A program made the position numbers and the translations under genes. Source: an uncultured Prevotella sp. (GTDB lineage Bacteria > Bacteroidota > Bacteroidia > Bacteroidales > Bacteroidaceae). Taken from it: a stretch of 64,000 nt of DNA. The first letter of the stretch is position 1. Every line of letters begins with the position of its first letter. The DNA is taken from the NCBI GenBank assembly GCA_938028745.1, contig CALIZL010000080.1:12984-76983 (forward strand). The letters are read 5' to 3'. Below are positions 1 through 9,700 of the stretch, piece after piece. The notes under the pieces were generated by a model that was given only the letters and a program-made list of their open reading frames with translations, searched no databases and was not told the DNA's origin.

Positions 1-917
1 AATGCCACCACGGTGAGGGTGCTGTGCACGATGAAGACCGCACGTTCGCTTACCTTACGCATCAAGGCCGATGCCACCAGCCTGCCCACTGCTTGCAAAA
101 GCCAGAACAAAGCCACGATGAGGGCGGTTTTTGAAGGGAAAAGTTGGTGCATAAATGTTGGCTCGGGCCAAAACGATTGGTCGTTGCTGAGGTGGTGAAC
201 GTTGTTCATAAAGGTGATGATGTACGACGAAACGCCCACTTCGCCGCCTACATAGAGAAAGATGCCCAAGGCATAAACCAGCACCAAAGGGTTGCCACAG
301 AGATGGAAAAACCTACCCAGGTTTAGCCGTTCGTCGGCATTGGTGGTGGTCTTTGGGAAGTGGGCGAAGGCTACTACCACGAATATCACGGCATTAACCA
401 CTGCCAGGAGCAGGTAAATGGTGGTCCAACTGAGGTTGTTGGCTTGTAAAACGGGTACGATGAGCGGACTAAGTGCGTAACCCAAAGCACCAATACCAAT
501 GATGAGGGTTAGGTTAGACGTGTAGCGCGATGGTTGGTCGAGCACCCGCACAAAGGGATTGCCCGCTATCTGCACAGCCGTTACACCCGTGCCGATGAGA
601 AATACAGACACGATAACCGCCCAAGCCGCGGCACTGAGGTAGCAAAGGGCTGAACCTGTGCCCATCAATGCCGTGCCCAAAAGCAACACAGACTTTGCCC
701 CGAAACGGTCGGTAAGCAGTCCAAAAGGTATCGACGTTAGTCCATAGGCCAAGAAGAAGGCCAAGGGCAACAGGGCGGCCACACCTAGCGACACGCCATA
801 TTGCGCCTGAAAACGGTCGATGGCCACGCCTATAACCGACGTTAGAAGGCCAAACACCACGTATATCAAGGCTGTGATGCCCAGCAATAAGGTTTTTCTT
901 TCGCCACTGTTGCCCAT
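1..917 (-). CDS. FucP-like MFS sugar symporter (3' end outside window)
   Basis: About 305 residues are readable from the ATG at 917; the C-terminus lies beyond the left edge. The translation is a chain of hydrophobic membrane segments. It includes a segment with VQIAGNPFVRVL, like the conserved NP-containing motif of the FucP (fucose/glucose/galactose:H+ symporter) branch of the major facilitator superfamily, and an early RFGAKS loop typical of MFS proteins. It likely imports a monosaccharide across the inner membrane. It starts only 14 bases after the stop of the SIS-domain gene, so the two are almost surely co-transcribed, and the sugar carried is probably the one the SIS enzyme handles after phosphorylation. 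The substrate cannot be read from the sequence. Confidence 0.85.
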   Translation of the reverse strand, partial: MGNSGERKTLLLGITALIYVVFGLLTSVIGVAIDRFQAQYGVSLGVAALLPLAFFLAYGLTSIPFGLLTDRFGAKSVLLLGTALMGTGSALCYLSAAAWAVIVSVFLIGTGVTAVQIAGNPFVRVLDQPSRYTSNLTLIIGIGALGYALSPLIVPVLQANNLSWTTIYLLLAVVNAVIFVVVAFAHFPKTTTNADERLNLGRFFHLCGNPLVLVYALGIFLYVGGEVGVSSYIITFMNNVHHLSNDQSFWPEPTFMHQLFPSKTALIVALFWLLQAVGRLVASALMRKVSERAVFIVHSTLTVVA

Positions 918-931
918 CGTTCGCCCTCCTT

Positions 932-1996
932 TCATTCGGTTACGGTTACTTTTGCACCGCGCGAAAAGCTGCCTGCCTCGAAACCATGACGTTTGGCATA
1001 CTCGTCGATGAAGAGCTGCAAGGGCACGATGCTTAAGATGGAGAACAGGAATTCGTCTTGTTCGTCTACGTAAACGGGCAGTATATTATCTGTTACATGC
1101 TGTGCAGCATCGTGCGAATTGGTGATAAGCCATACGCGTCCGCCAAAACCTGCAATGTCTTCGGCCATCTTCAGACTTTGTTCGAGCGTGCGCCCCTCGG
1201 ATGCAAACAGCACCGACTTAAAGCCAGGAGCAACCATTTCCATTGGTCCGTGCCTGAATTCGCCGCCCAAGATACCCGTTGCGGCAATGTGAGTGGCCTC
1301 TTTAAACATCAAGGCACTTTGGCTGGCGGTGGAGAACGACGGGCCACGGGCGATGATTTGCAACGTGGTGAGGTCGCCAAGGAAGTCGAGTCCCTTGTCC
1401 AGCCATTGGTCGTGGCTTGCCAACATGTCTTCGAACTTGGCTTGTAAGCCTGCCAATTGGCGTTGCGTGTGGGCGTTCCAGCGGTCGCTAAGATACAATC
1501 CCAAGATGCAAGCGGCCAAGGAAGTGAGCACATAGGTCTTTGTTGAGGTCATCTCTTCGCGGCCGCCCTTGCACAATAGGGCCACATCTGCCTTTCTTGC
1601 AAGTGCGCTATCCTCCTCGTTGACAATACCTACGCAGTACACCGACTGCGGCAGACGCTCTAAAACCTCTTTAATCTCGTAGCTTTCGCCCGACTGCGAG
1701 GCGCAAACCAACAGCGTGGGGCGGTTGAGCAGCAAGAGATTGTAGTGCAACAGTTCGCTCGTGTTGATGTAATGGGCGTGAATGCCCTGTTGGTTGAACA
1801 GGCTTGCGGCTGCAAACGAGATGAAGAACGAGCTGCCCATGCCCGTAAACACCACGTCGTGGATGTTACGTTGGGCGATGGCCTCCCTCGTTTTACGCAA
1901 GAGTTCCATGCCTTCGGGGGCGGAATAGAAGTGGATGATGTTGCCAATGGCAGCAGGTTGTTCCAGTATTTCGGTAAGAAACTTATTGGTTGACAT
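932..1996 (-). CDS. SIS-domain sugar-phosphate isomerase/deglycase (GlmS C-half / FrlB-like)
   Basis: A 354-residue protein with two SIS (sugar isomerase) domains and no glutamine amidotransferase domain. Visible motifs are TGMGSS (about 51-56), SQSGES (100-105, the phosphate-binding loop) and GEFRHGP (245-251), with a C-terminal AKVTVTE resembling the GlmS end. Such stand-alone proteins act as aminosugar-phosphate isomerases/deaminases (AgaS) or deglycases (FrlB). The ATG at 1996 (or 2002) was chosen because a longer in-frame start at 2104 would run into the upstream gene and adds a non-family N-terminus. It sits 77 bases after the beta-propeller gene and 14 before the symporter, in a DeoR-headed operon. 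Exact substrate unknown. Confidence 0.85.
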   Translation of the reverse strand: MSTNKFLTEILEQPAAIGNIIHFYSAPEGMELLRKTREAIAQRNIHDVVFTGMGSSFFISFAAASLFNQQGIHAHYINTSELLHYNLLLLNRPTLLVCASQSGESYEIKEVLERLPQSVYCVGIVNEEDSALARKADVALLCKGGREEMTSTKTYVLTSLAACILGLYLSDRWNAHTQRQLAGLQAKFEDMLASHDQWLDKGLDFLGDLTTLQIIARGPSFSTASQSALMFKEATHIAATGILGGEFRHGPMEMVAPGFKSVLFASEGRTLEQSLKMAEDIAGFGGRVWLITNSHDAAQHVTDNILPVYVDEQDEFLFSILSIVPLQLFIDEYAKRHGFEAGSFSRGAKVTVTE

Positions 1997-2073
1997 ATTC
2001 ATTAACTGTTGTGCAAGCATGTACGCGCAAGGCGAACATGCCTGCAATGAAACATTACAAATGGCGTTTCGCC

Positions 2074-3000
2074 TTATTTTGTCTTCATCATGCGCATAAC
2101 CCACTGGCCTTTCGAGAGGTCGGTGCAGTGCGAATAAGTTACGTAGAGCTGCCCGTCGAGCACGTATTGGAAGGCGCAGGCATCGTTTTTATAAAGCACG
2201 GGGTTGTTGGTTACGCGCTGGTAGCCGCGGTCTACCTCCTTAGACGAGAACGCATTGGTAACCCATTTGGTGTGGGTGTCGTCGCTAAACTCTTCTACGA
2301 GCAGGTAATATGTGCCGCCATGATAGGCAACGGAGGGTGCGGCAAGGGTTTTGTTGGATGTAACCACCTCGTAACTCTTTTGCTGTGGCAGGTCGGCCAC
2401 ACGCTTACTTTTCTTTACCAGCACGTTCCAACGTGGGTTGTTTTTCGCTCTTTCGGTACCATTATAATAGAAAAGATAGAAAAAGCCGTCGTTCTTATTA
2501 AAGTAGATAAAGGGGTTTTGGTTTTGTTGACCATCGGCGTATGGCACAACAACGCGCTTGTTGTCGAAGTCGATGCCGTTTTCGCTCTCGGCCATAACGA
2601 TGCGACTGTCTTTATTTGGACCCTTATATTCGGCGTAAAACATGTAGAACTTGCCGTCGCTCATCACCACAGTGGGCCATCGGCAGTTGGCTGCGATGAT
2701 GGGATTGGCCTCGTACTTCACCCAATCGGTGAGGTTATTGCTACGCACCAGTCCTGCTTTACGAAAGTGTACGTCGTTTTCGTAATGGTCGAGACCATAG
2801 TAGCCCCAGTATTTATAGCCGTCTTTGTTGGCCTCGACTACCGAGAAAGTGTGCACGGTGCCGGCATCCCAGCCGCATTTGTCGCCTTGAATAACCAGTT
2901 GGTCGTCTACTACTTGGGGATAAACCTTGCTTTGAGCCTTTGCTCCAACCGTGGCCACGGCAAGCGACGCCACGGCCAGAAACATTTTCATTGTTCTCAT
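2074..3000 (-). CDS. Secreted five-bladed beta-propeller, GH43/GH32-like hydrolase
   Basis: 308 residues beginning with a cleavable signal peptide (MRTMKMFLAV... AKAQ). Repeated blade motifs of the GH43/GH62/GH32/GH130 fold follow: a CRWPTV strand with KFYMFYAEY, then PFIYFNKNDGFFYLFYYNG, then AAPSVAYHGGTYYLLVEEF. The length suits a single-domain propeller. It is probably periplasmic or outer-surface and could cleave a glycosidic bond before import. The catalytic acids of GH43 cannot be assigned with confidence, and a non-catalytic glycan-binding propeller is possible. It lies between the DeoR-type regulator and the SIS isomerase on the same strand, so it most likely belongs to the same sugar-use pathway. 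Confidence 0.65.
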   Translation of the reverse strand: MRTMKMFLAVASLAVATVGAKAQSKVYPQVVDDQLVIQGDKCGWDAGTVHTFSVVEANKDGYKYWGYYGLDHYENDVHFRKAGLVRSNNLTDWVKYEANPIIAANCRWPTVVMSDGKFYMFYAEYKGPNKDSRIVMAESENGIDFDNKRVVVPYADGQQNQNPFIYFNKNDGFFYLFYYNGTERAKNNPRWNVLVKKSKRVADLPQQKSYEVVTSNKTLAAPSVAYHGGTYYLLVEEFSDDTHTKWVTNAFSSKEVDRGYQRVTNNPVLYKNDACAFQYVLDGQLYVTYSHCTDLSKGQWVMRMMKTK

Positions 3001-3086
3001 TTCTTATCGTTGTTTTTTGTGTTAAATGCAATTCTTTGAATCCTTGCATCTCGCACACAACCACCCCTGAGAACAGTTGGAGGGCC

Positions 3087-3878
3087 TCACACCATGAATA
3101 TGTCGATTTCGTTTTCGCTCAGTTGTTGAAACTCTTCTTCGCTTAGATGTTTCGTTGTGATAAGCTTATCTATGGCGTTGAGGGGCGAAATAACGCCCAA
3201 ACTGCGCCTGCCGAACTTGGATGCGTCTACTAAGAGGAACACTTCGCCGGCAGATTCCATCATCACCCTACTTGTTTTGGCCTCGTTGATGTCGGGCGTA
3301 GTTAGTCCGATGTTCATGTCCACGCCGTCTACACCCATGAAAAGCTTGTCGGCCGACACCTTTCTGAGCGTGTCGTCGGCCAATGGACCCACCATCGTAG
3401 CGGCCATTTTGAGCAGATTTCCGCCCACAACGATAACCTCTACGCTGGTATCACTTAGGTCGCTGGCTATGTTTAAGGCGTTAGTGATAACCACCAGTCG
3501 CTTAAAGTTGCGCAGTTCTTTGGCCAAAAGGCTGGTTGTAGAGCCCGAATCGAGGATGATGGTATCGCCTTCGGCCACAAAAGTGGCGGCCTTGCGCACA
3601 ATTCTAATCTTCTCTTCGAGGTTAATCTTCTCCTTTTCGTTAAGCGCTTGGCCTGGATAAAGCCGGTTTACCTTCACCGCTCCACCGTGGGTGCGTTTCA
3701 ACAAGCCACGCTTTTCTAGCAACAAGAGGTCTTTTCGCAGCGTTACGGGCGTGGTATTCAGTTCGTCTACCAAGTCTTTCGTAACAATTCTTCCCTCTCG
3801 TTCCAGCTTTTCGGCAATCGTTTGCAGTCGTTCTTCCTGAAAAACGATGTTGTCTGCCTGTGTGTTATGCTGCTCCAT
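3087..3878 (-). CDS. DeoR/GlpR-family transcriptional regulator
   Basis: 263 residues. The N-terminus is a winged helix (about 15-65) with the family's TPVTLRKDLLLLEKRGLL recognition region and the RTHGGA hinge. The C-terminal DeoR sensor domain has ILDSGSTTSLLA, ITNAL, VVGGNL and LFMGVDGVD, the sugar-phosphate-binding RpiA-like fold. Such proteins usually repress sugar catabolic operons until a phosphosugar binds, which fits the SIS isomerase and symporter downstream. The start at 3878 is preferred over an upstream in-frame ATG at 4001, because a TAnnTTTG promoter element lies at 3909-3916, inside that longer frame. Confidence 0.9.
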   Translation of the reverse strand: MEQHNTQADNIVFQEERLQTIAEKLEREGRIVTKDLVDELNTTPVTLRKDLLLLEKRGLLKRTHGGAVKVNRLYPGQALNEKEKINLEEKIRIVRKAATFVAEGDTIILDSGSTTSLLAKELRNFKRLVVITNALNIASDLSDTSVEVIVVGGNLLKMAATMVGPLADDTLRKVSADKLFMGVDGVDMNIGLTTPDINEAKTSRVMMESAGEVFLLVDASKFGRRSLGVISPLNAIDKLITTKHLSEEEFQQLSENEIDIFMV

Positions 3879-3908
3879 AATTCGATGATGTGATGTTGTT
3901 CTACCTCG

Positions 3909-3916
3909 CAAAGATA
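3909..3916 (-). promoter_or_regulatory. -7 promoter element before the DeoR gene
   Basis: On the minus strand this reads TATCTTTG, matching the Bacteroidetes -7 consensus TAnnTTTG, about 30 bases before the chosen ATG. No clean -33 TTTG is seen at the expected distance, so the call rests on the -7 box and position alone. Confidence 0.45.
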
Positions 3917-4137
3917 CACAATTTGCTTTGTTTTTGTTTCGCATTTGTTGTTTTTTATATCGTTTTCGGCAGCTCGGCGAACATGTGCGAGCCCGCTTCA
4001 ACGTTTTTTCCGCAACGTTTGCGAGGTGTGGTTGTTGTGCAAGATGTCAAAGAGCGCATGTCGTTTGCCAGTCCGCCGGTACGCATTTGGCACAACGGCT
4101 TTCAACGACTGCAACGTTATTTGTTGTGTTTTGGATA

Positions 4138-4977
4138 TTATTTCTTTCGTTTAAAGCTCCATCCCCAGCCTTCTCCCGAGCCGGGTGCAGCGCTTGGTGC
4201 CTTTTGCATTTGCCAAAGAACAAGCTCGTCTTCGGTGAGTTTCATTATCTGATACACGCCCGTAGCCGTTGCGGCAGGCTGCGTACAGCCCACGGCATGG
4301 TCTAGGATGTAGGGGTTTTTCACCGTTAGCGTGCGCTTTTCGGCATCTAGTACGAACGTACCTTTAACGCCAGCATCGCCTGCCACATGGTGATAGGTGT
4401 AGTTAACGCCTCCATTGAGGTCGAAAACCATTTCTCCCTTGATGTCGGGCGTTATCCTTTCGCACTGCCCCCAGCTAGACGAGGGCATCCAGTTATTGGG
4501 ATAATTCACCAAGTCGCCTGTGGTTTGGTAGCAATAATCGGGCTTACCCGTCTGCGTATCGGTGTTATACACCCATGTTGCACCCTTTCCGCCGCCCGTT
4601 AGTTCTTTCCAAAGCGGTTTCTCTGCCATCGTGGGGTCGGCCGAAGTAACGGTGTATGTCGTGTCGGCACTAACCTCTTGCGCCCCTTCTCCATAGATGG
4701 TAACGCTCACGTTGTAGTTTCCGGGCAGCGGATAGTAAGCCGTTGCAGTGTCTCTACCAGGTGCAATAACCTGTCCGTTGCCCAAATCCCAGCTATAAAT
4801 AAAGCCGTTGTCGGCCCAAGCCTTGAAAACGGGATTGTAGGGATCGGCATCGTTTATCGTTATGTGTGGGTTTGATGGGCCTGGCCCCATCTTCCCCGTT
4901 TTGCTTTCTTGTGGTTCGCAGGCGGCGAAACATATCACTGCCACCGCAAGAGCGAACATACTATGTTTGGCATTCAT
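4138..4977 (-). CDS. PKD-like surface glycan-binding-type lipoprotein
   Basis: 279 residues with a lipoprotein signal peptide and lipobox CFAAC (Cys20), then an acidic Pro/Gly-rich linker. Next comes an Ig/PKD-like domain (about 35-110, with LGNGQVIAPGRD and PLPGNYNVSVTIYG). A beta-rich C-terminal domain (about 118-275) has WVYNTD, WMPSSSWGQCE and GVNYTYHHV. This architecture is typical of the extra lipoprotein that follows SusC/SusD in Bacteroidetes utilization loci, where it binds ligand at the cell surface. It is third in line after SusC (9839) and SusD (6723), but a 276-base repeat-filled gap separates it from SusD. The ligand is unknown. Confidence 0.75.
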   Translation of the reverse strand: MNAKHSMFALAVAVICFAACEPQESKTGKMGPGPSNPHITINDADPYNPVFKAWADNGFIYSWDLGNGQVIAPGRDTATAYYPLPGNYNVSVTIYGEGAQEVSADTTYTVTSADPTMAEKPLWKELTGGGKGATWVYNTDTQTGKPDYCYQTTGDLVNYPNNWMPSSSWGQCERITPDIKGEMVFDLNGGVNYTYHHVAGDAGVKGTFVLDAEKRTLTVKNPYILDHAVGCTQPAATATGVYQIMKLTEDELVLWQMQKAPSAAPGSGEGWGWSFKRKK

Positions 4978-5034
4978 TGTCGTATGTTTTGTTTGGTTGT
5001 GTTAATAACTTCAGTTGACGAGATAAGTAGCCGC

Positions 5035-5253
5035 AGGGCAACAAGGTATATGGCTTAACTCCTTAACTCCTAGAAGTGAAAAAGTGAAAAGGTGAAAAGA
5101 TGGCTAACGCCCTTTAAAGTTGTTTAGCGGTTTCTAGATTTCTAGTTCATTCTAGCTTTCGGACAAGTCGGACAAGTCGGACTGATCCTATTAGCCTAAC
5201 GCCACCCATGCTATTGGCTTAACTCCTTTACTCCTTTACTCCTTAACTCCTCA
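5035..5253. repeat. R2 purine/pyrimidine-rich dispersed repeat, copy 1
   Basis: A mosaic of short motifs: CTCCTTAACTCC repeats, GTGAAAAGGTGAAAAG, a TTTCTAGATTTCTAGTTCA block and GGACAAGTCGGACAAGTCGG. It begins immediately after the SusD stop codon. The central block reappears reverse-complemented near 60.2 kb, and other parts at 23.65, 61.75 and 63.2 kb. Confidence 0.7.
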
Positions 5254-6723
5254 TCAATACGGATTTTGTGTAAGGTTAGGGTTCAGTCCTATCTCCGATT
5301 GCGGTATGGGCAGATAGCGTTTGTTGTCGGTATAACCCTCAATCAAGTTGCCGCGCCCTGTGCGAACAAGGTCCCAATAGCGATGGCTTTCCATAGCCAG
5401 CTCCACGCGCCGTTCGTGATAAACGGCTTTCAAGGGGTCGCTCTTGTAAGGACTTTCGCCCAACCCCACACGTTTCCTCACGGCATTAAGTGGCGTTTGC
5501 CAATCGCTGCCATTGTGTGCGGCAGCCTCGGCCTGCCAAAGCAGCACGTCGGCATAGCGTATCACGCGCACGTTGAGACTTGCTGCATCTTCCATAGACG
5601 GCCGTTGACTCTTGGGCAACGTACCTTTGCGGCGACAATAGCCCACGGCAGGCGCATCGGGATTGTGCACGGGGTCGTAGTTGGTGTAAATGGTTTCTTC
5701 GTCTTTGGTTCCCTGCCACAACACGTCGCCATGCTTAATGATAGTCCATTCGCGACGTGGGTCGCCCGGTTCAAACTCATCGTAAAGGTTCTGCGTGGGC
5801 TGGTCGAAACCCCATCCGCCGTTGCGGTCGTCGCGCGAGCGTTGGTAAATTTCAATCATACTCCCCTCGTTTTCGTCGCCCCATTGCGTCATGTTGAAGT
5901 CTTTAAGCTGAACATCAAACACCGACTCCACGCCGTTGTCGGTGGCAATGGTAAAGAGGTCGCCGTAATTGGGTTGCAAACTATAATCGCCAGAGGCCAC
6001 AATCTCCTTGGCCAAGGCCTCGGCCTCCTTCCATTTCTCCTGCCAAATGTAGCATTTGGTAAGGAAGGCGGCAGCCGAACCCCACGTGGCGCGCCCCAAA
6101 TCCTCTGCGGGTTGGTTCTTCTTATGGGGCAGTTCTTGCATGGCGGCCTTGAAATCGGCCTCCACAAAGGCCCAACAGTCCTCCATCGATGCCCTTCCGC
6201 CCTTGTATTCGGAGGGTTTCAACAGATGGTCTACCAACGGAACAGCCCCGAAAACCTTCATCAAACAGAAGTGGTAATACCCTCTCATAAAGCGCGCCTC
6301 GGCTATGAAACGGCGTTGGGCGGCCTCGCTGATGTTGGCATTGCCCTTAACGCCTGCGATAACTCGGTTGGCGCGGTTTATTCCCTCGTATTGTTGTTGC
6401 CACGCCGTTGAGAGTTGTTCCTGTTCGGGCGAGGCGCGAAAGTGTTCTATGTCGTACATCTCGGGCTGGTCGCTGTCTCCGCCGCCGCCTTTCGTTGCAT
6501 CGTCAGAGGCTACGTCGCCAATGGCCCAATCAAGATATTGTATGTAACTCATCCAGCCGGCCGGGTCGTATGCGCCCACGAGCGTGCTTTTAGCCGCATT
6601 CTCATTGGCAAAGAACGTATTCTGGTCGATGCTGGGCACAGGTGTGTCGAGAAAACCTTCGGGGTCGCAAGCTGCAAAGCCCATTGCCATCGGCATGATG
6701 ATATATATAAGGTGTCGCTTCAT
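5254..6723 (-). CDS. SusD/RagB-family nutrient-binding lipoprotein (locus 1)
   Basis: 489 residues with lipobox GFAAC (Cys19). The SusD signature follows: an N-terminal helical part with WQQQYEGINRANRVIAGV, RFIAEARFMRGYYHFCLMKVFGAVPLV in the TPR-like region, and a C-terminal VRVIRYADVLLWQAEAAAH / ERRVELAMESHRYWDLVRTGR. It ends with LPIPQSEIGLNPNLTQNPY, a very typical SusD C-terminus. It caps the SusC barrel on the outer face and binds ligand. It is 62 bases downstream of the SusC stop. The stop codon merges straight into repeat R2. Confidence 0.95.
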   Translation of the reverse strand: MKRHLIYIIMPMAMGFAACDPEGFLDTPVPSIDQNTFFANENAAKSTLVGAYDPAGWMSYIQYLDWAIGDVASDDATKGGGGDSDQPEMYDIEHFRASPEQEQLSTAWQQQYEGINRANRVIAGVKGNANISEAAQRRFIAEARFMRGYYHFCLMKVFGAVPLVDHLLKPSEYKGGRASMEDCWAFVEADFKAAMQELPHKKNQPAEDLGRATWGSAAAFLTKCYIWQEKWKEAEALAKEIVASGDYSLQPNYGDLFTIATDNGVESVFDVQLKDFNMTQWGDENEGSMIEIYQRSRDDRNGGWGFDQPTQNLYDEFEPGDPRREWTIIKHGDVLWQGTKDEETIYTNYDPVHNPDAPAVGYCRRKGTLPKSQRPSMEDAASLNVRVIRYADVLLWQAEAAAHNGSDWQTPLNAVRKRVGLGESPYKSDPLKAVYHERRVELAMESHRYWDLVRTGRGNLIEGYTDNKRYLPIPQSEIGLNPNLTQNPY

Positions 6724-6785
6724 TTTCGTTGCGGTTTAGGTTGTTGTGTAATGTAATGGATGTAAAAGGGAGGCTGAACCGCGGT

Positions 6786-9700
6786 TTAGAACGATAGTTC
6801 TACCCCCACCGAGTAAAGTCGGGGTGTGGGATAATAACCGCGGTCTACGCCAATATCGAGAGGTTCATTCCCGCCTCGCATGCCTATTTCGGGGTCGAGA
6901 CCTGTATATTTGGTAAACGTATATAGGTTTTGGGCATTGAGATACACGCGTGCCTTGGTCAGTTTGGCCTTGCGAACCCATGCGGCAGGCAGCTCGTAGC
7001 CCACTTGCAGCATCTTTATGCGCAGGTAAGAGCCGTCTTCCAGATAGCGGTCGCTTTGCAATATCGAGTTGTTGCTGTCTGTTCCGCCCATGCGTGGGTA
7101 GCGTGCATTGGTTTGTGTGCCTTCGCCGTGCCAACGGTTAACCATGTCGCGCGAGAAGTTGTAGCTCAGGTTGCCTGTGGAAAGGCTGTAAGTAGACGGC
7201 CCATTGTACAGCTTGTTGCCGTAAACGCCTTGCAGAAGCAGGCTTAGGTCGAAACCTTTATACGATAGGCTGCCGTTGAGCGAGTAAGAGAACTTGGGCA
7301 GCGGACTTCCCAAATAGGTGTAGTTCTCTGGTGCCATCAAGTCGTCTTTGTTCACCGTTTTGTAACGAACGTCGCCCGGAGCCACGTTCTTTTGCGCCTT
7401 TTGTGCATTCACCTCGTCCCAGTTTTGGAACAGTCCGTCGGTTTTCAGGCCATAGAACTGCGCCATCGGTCTGCCCACGACGGTGCGTGTAAGGTACACC
7501 GAGTTCATGAAGCGCGCCCCTTCGATGTAGGCATCGGCGCCTAGGTCCAGCACGCGGTTAGAGATGGTGGTGAAGTTTGCCCCCACCGAGTAGCCCAGGG
7601 GATGGTCGAAATTGCGATACTGCAACGACAGCTCCAATCCGCGGTTGCGCATTTTGCCTGCGTTTTGGAATGGCGGTTCGGCAATTCCCGCCTGGCCAGG
7701 TACGGGAACGCGCAGCAACATGTCGCTCGTAGTCTTGTCGAACACTTCGATTGTACCCGACAGCTTACCGTCTAGCACGGCGAAATCGACCCCAAGGTTA
7801 GTGGTTGTCGATGTTTCCCACTTCAATTCGCTGTTGCCTGTGCTGTTAAAACTAAACCCTGGCATCAGCTTTCCACCAAACACATAGTTGGAACCTGCCG
7901 ATGCAAACGTGGCATACGAGTAGGAATCAACACTGCCTTCGTTGCCTATCTGTCCCCAACCGGCGCGCAACTTCAAGTTGCTAAACACCTTTTGGTCTTT
8001 CATAAAGGGCTCTTCGGTTACGCGCCATCCTGCCGAAACCGATGGGAACACGCCCCAACGGTGCCCGCGTAAGAACTTAGACGAGCCGTCGAGCCTCATG
8101 TTCAGCGTTAAGAGGTAGCGTTCCAAATAATTGTAGTTGATGCGCGCCATGCCCGACAGCAGCTTGTGCTGTGTGGTAATACCCTTGGCGGCAGCCGCTG
8201 CATCTTTGTTGCGCGCGTTGTTGATGAACATCACCGAGGGGTCGTTGCTGGGCACGTTCTTTACCGATGCTTGTAGGCTTTTATACGTTACGGCGTAACT
8301 CTCGCAACCCAACATGGCTTGCAAGGCATGGTTGCCCAGGTGCGTGTCGTACGTAAGCGTATTGGTAAACTGGCGCATGTAAGTGCTGTATGTAGAGTTG
8401 GTTATGCTGTTTTCCTTGGAGTTTTGCTGTGCCGCGAATACGTAGTACACGGGCGTATAGTTGGCATATTCGTTGTTGGCGTACTCGGTAGAATAGGTCG
8501 TCCGCCATTTCAGTCCCTTCAAAGGCGACACTTCTGCGTAGACGTTGGCCAACACGCGATAGACGATGTTTTCGGGATTGTTGTACTCGATGGTTGCAAC
8601 GGGGTTGTGAATGTCGCTGAAAGTAGACTTGGTAAAGCTGCCGTCTTCGTTGCGCACGGGCGTTATCGGGTCGCGGGTGTAGGTGGTCATCATCGGACTC
8701 GTCCACTCGTCGTTCTCCAAAGTGCCGTTTTGGCGGGTGCGCACCAGCGTAATGTTTTCGCCAACCGTCAGCCAATTGTTGGCCTTAAACTCGCCATTGG
8801 CACGCAGCGTAACACGGTCGAAGGCCGTTTTCTTCATCAATCCGTCTTGCGAAAAGCCGTTCAGGCTGAGGTAATAGTTGGCCTTGTCCGTTCCGCCCTG
8901 TACGGATAGGTCGGCGTTCTTCACGGGTGCGTTCTTATGTAGTATGGCATCGAAATAATCAACGGTGGGCAACGAGCGCACGTCTCCAAAAAGCGGCACC
9001 TGCCCTAAGGCCGCTTGCATTTCGTTTCGCAGCATTCCCCACGTCGGACCGTCGCAAACGTTGTTCTTACGCCATACGTTTTGTATGCCGTAATAGGCCG
9101 AAAGGTTGATGGTGGCCTTGCCTTGCGAGCCGCGTTTGGTGGTTATAATCACCACGCCGTTGGCACCGCGTGCGCCATAGATGGCCGTTGCCGAGGCATC
9201 TTTAAGCACTTGCACGCTCTCAATGTCGTTTGTGTTCAGGAAGTTGATGTCGCCCACCATCATTCCGTCTACAACGAAGAGCGGGTCCGAATCGTTCAGC
9301 GTGCCAATGCCGCGCACCCTAACGGTTATTCCCGAACCAGGCGCACCCGAAAAACTGGTTACGTCTACGCCGGCCACTTGCCCTTGCAAGGCGTGTGCCA
9401 AGGTAGAAGCCGACAGCTTATTCACCTCTTTCATGTCTACCACCGAGATGGCGCCCGTAACGTCTTTCTTCTTTTGCGTTCCGTAGCCCACCACAACCAC
9501 TTCGCCAACGGCGTTAGCCGTTTCGCTCATCGCAATGGTGATGTTTTGTTTGCCTGCCACGTTAACGCTTTGTGGGGCATATCCCACGTACGAAAACAGC
9601 AGCACGTTGTCTGTTCGGGCCAATCGCAACGAGAAATTGCCGTTGGCATCGGTGGTGGTTCCGGCTCCGCTGCCTTGTGCCAGCACCGTAACGCCCTGCA

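Noticed and set aside
1990..3039. 349-codon open frame on the plus strand
   Set aside because: Antisense to the beta-propeller gene; no signal or family motif, and the minus-strand frame has clear propeller blades.
5266..6411. 381-codon open frame on the plus strand
   Set aside because: Mirror of the SusD gene, which has an unmistakable SusD C-terminus.
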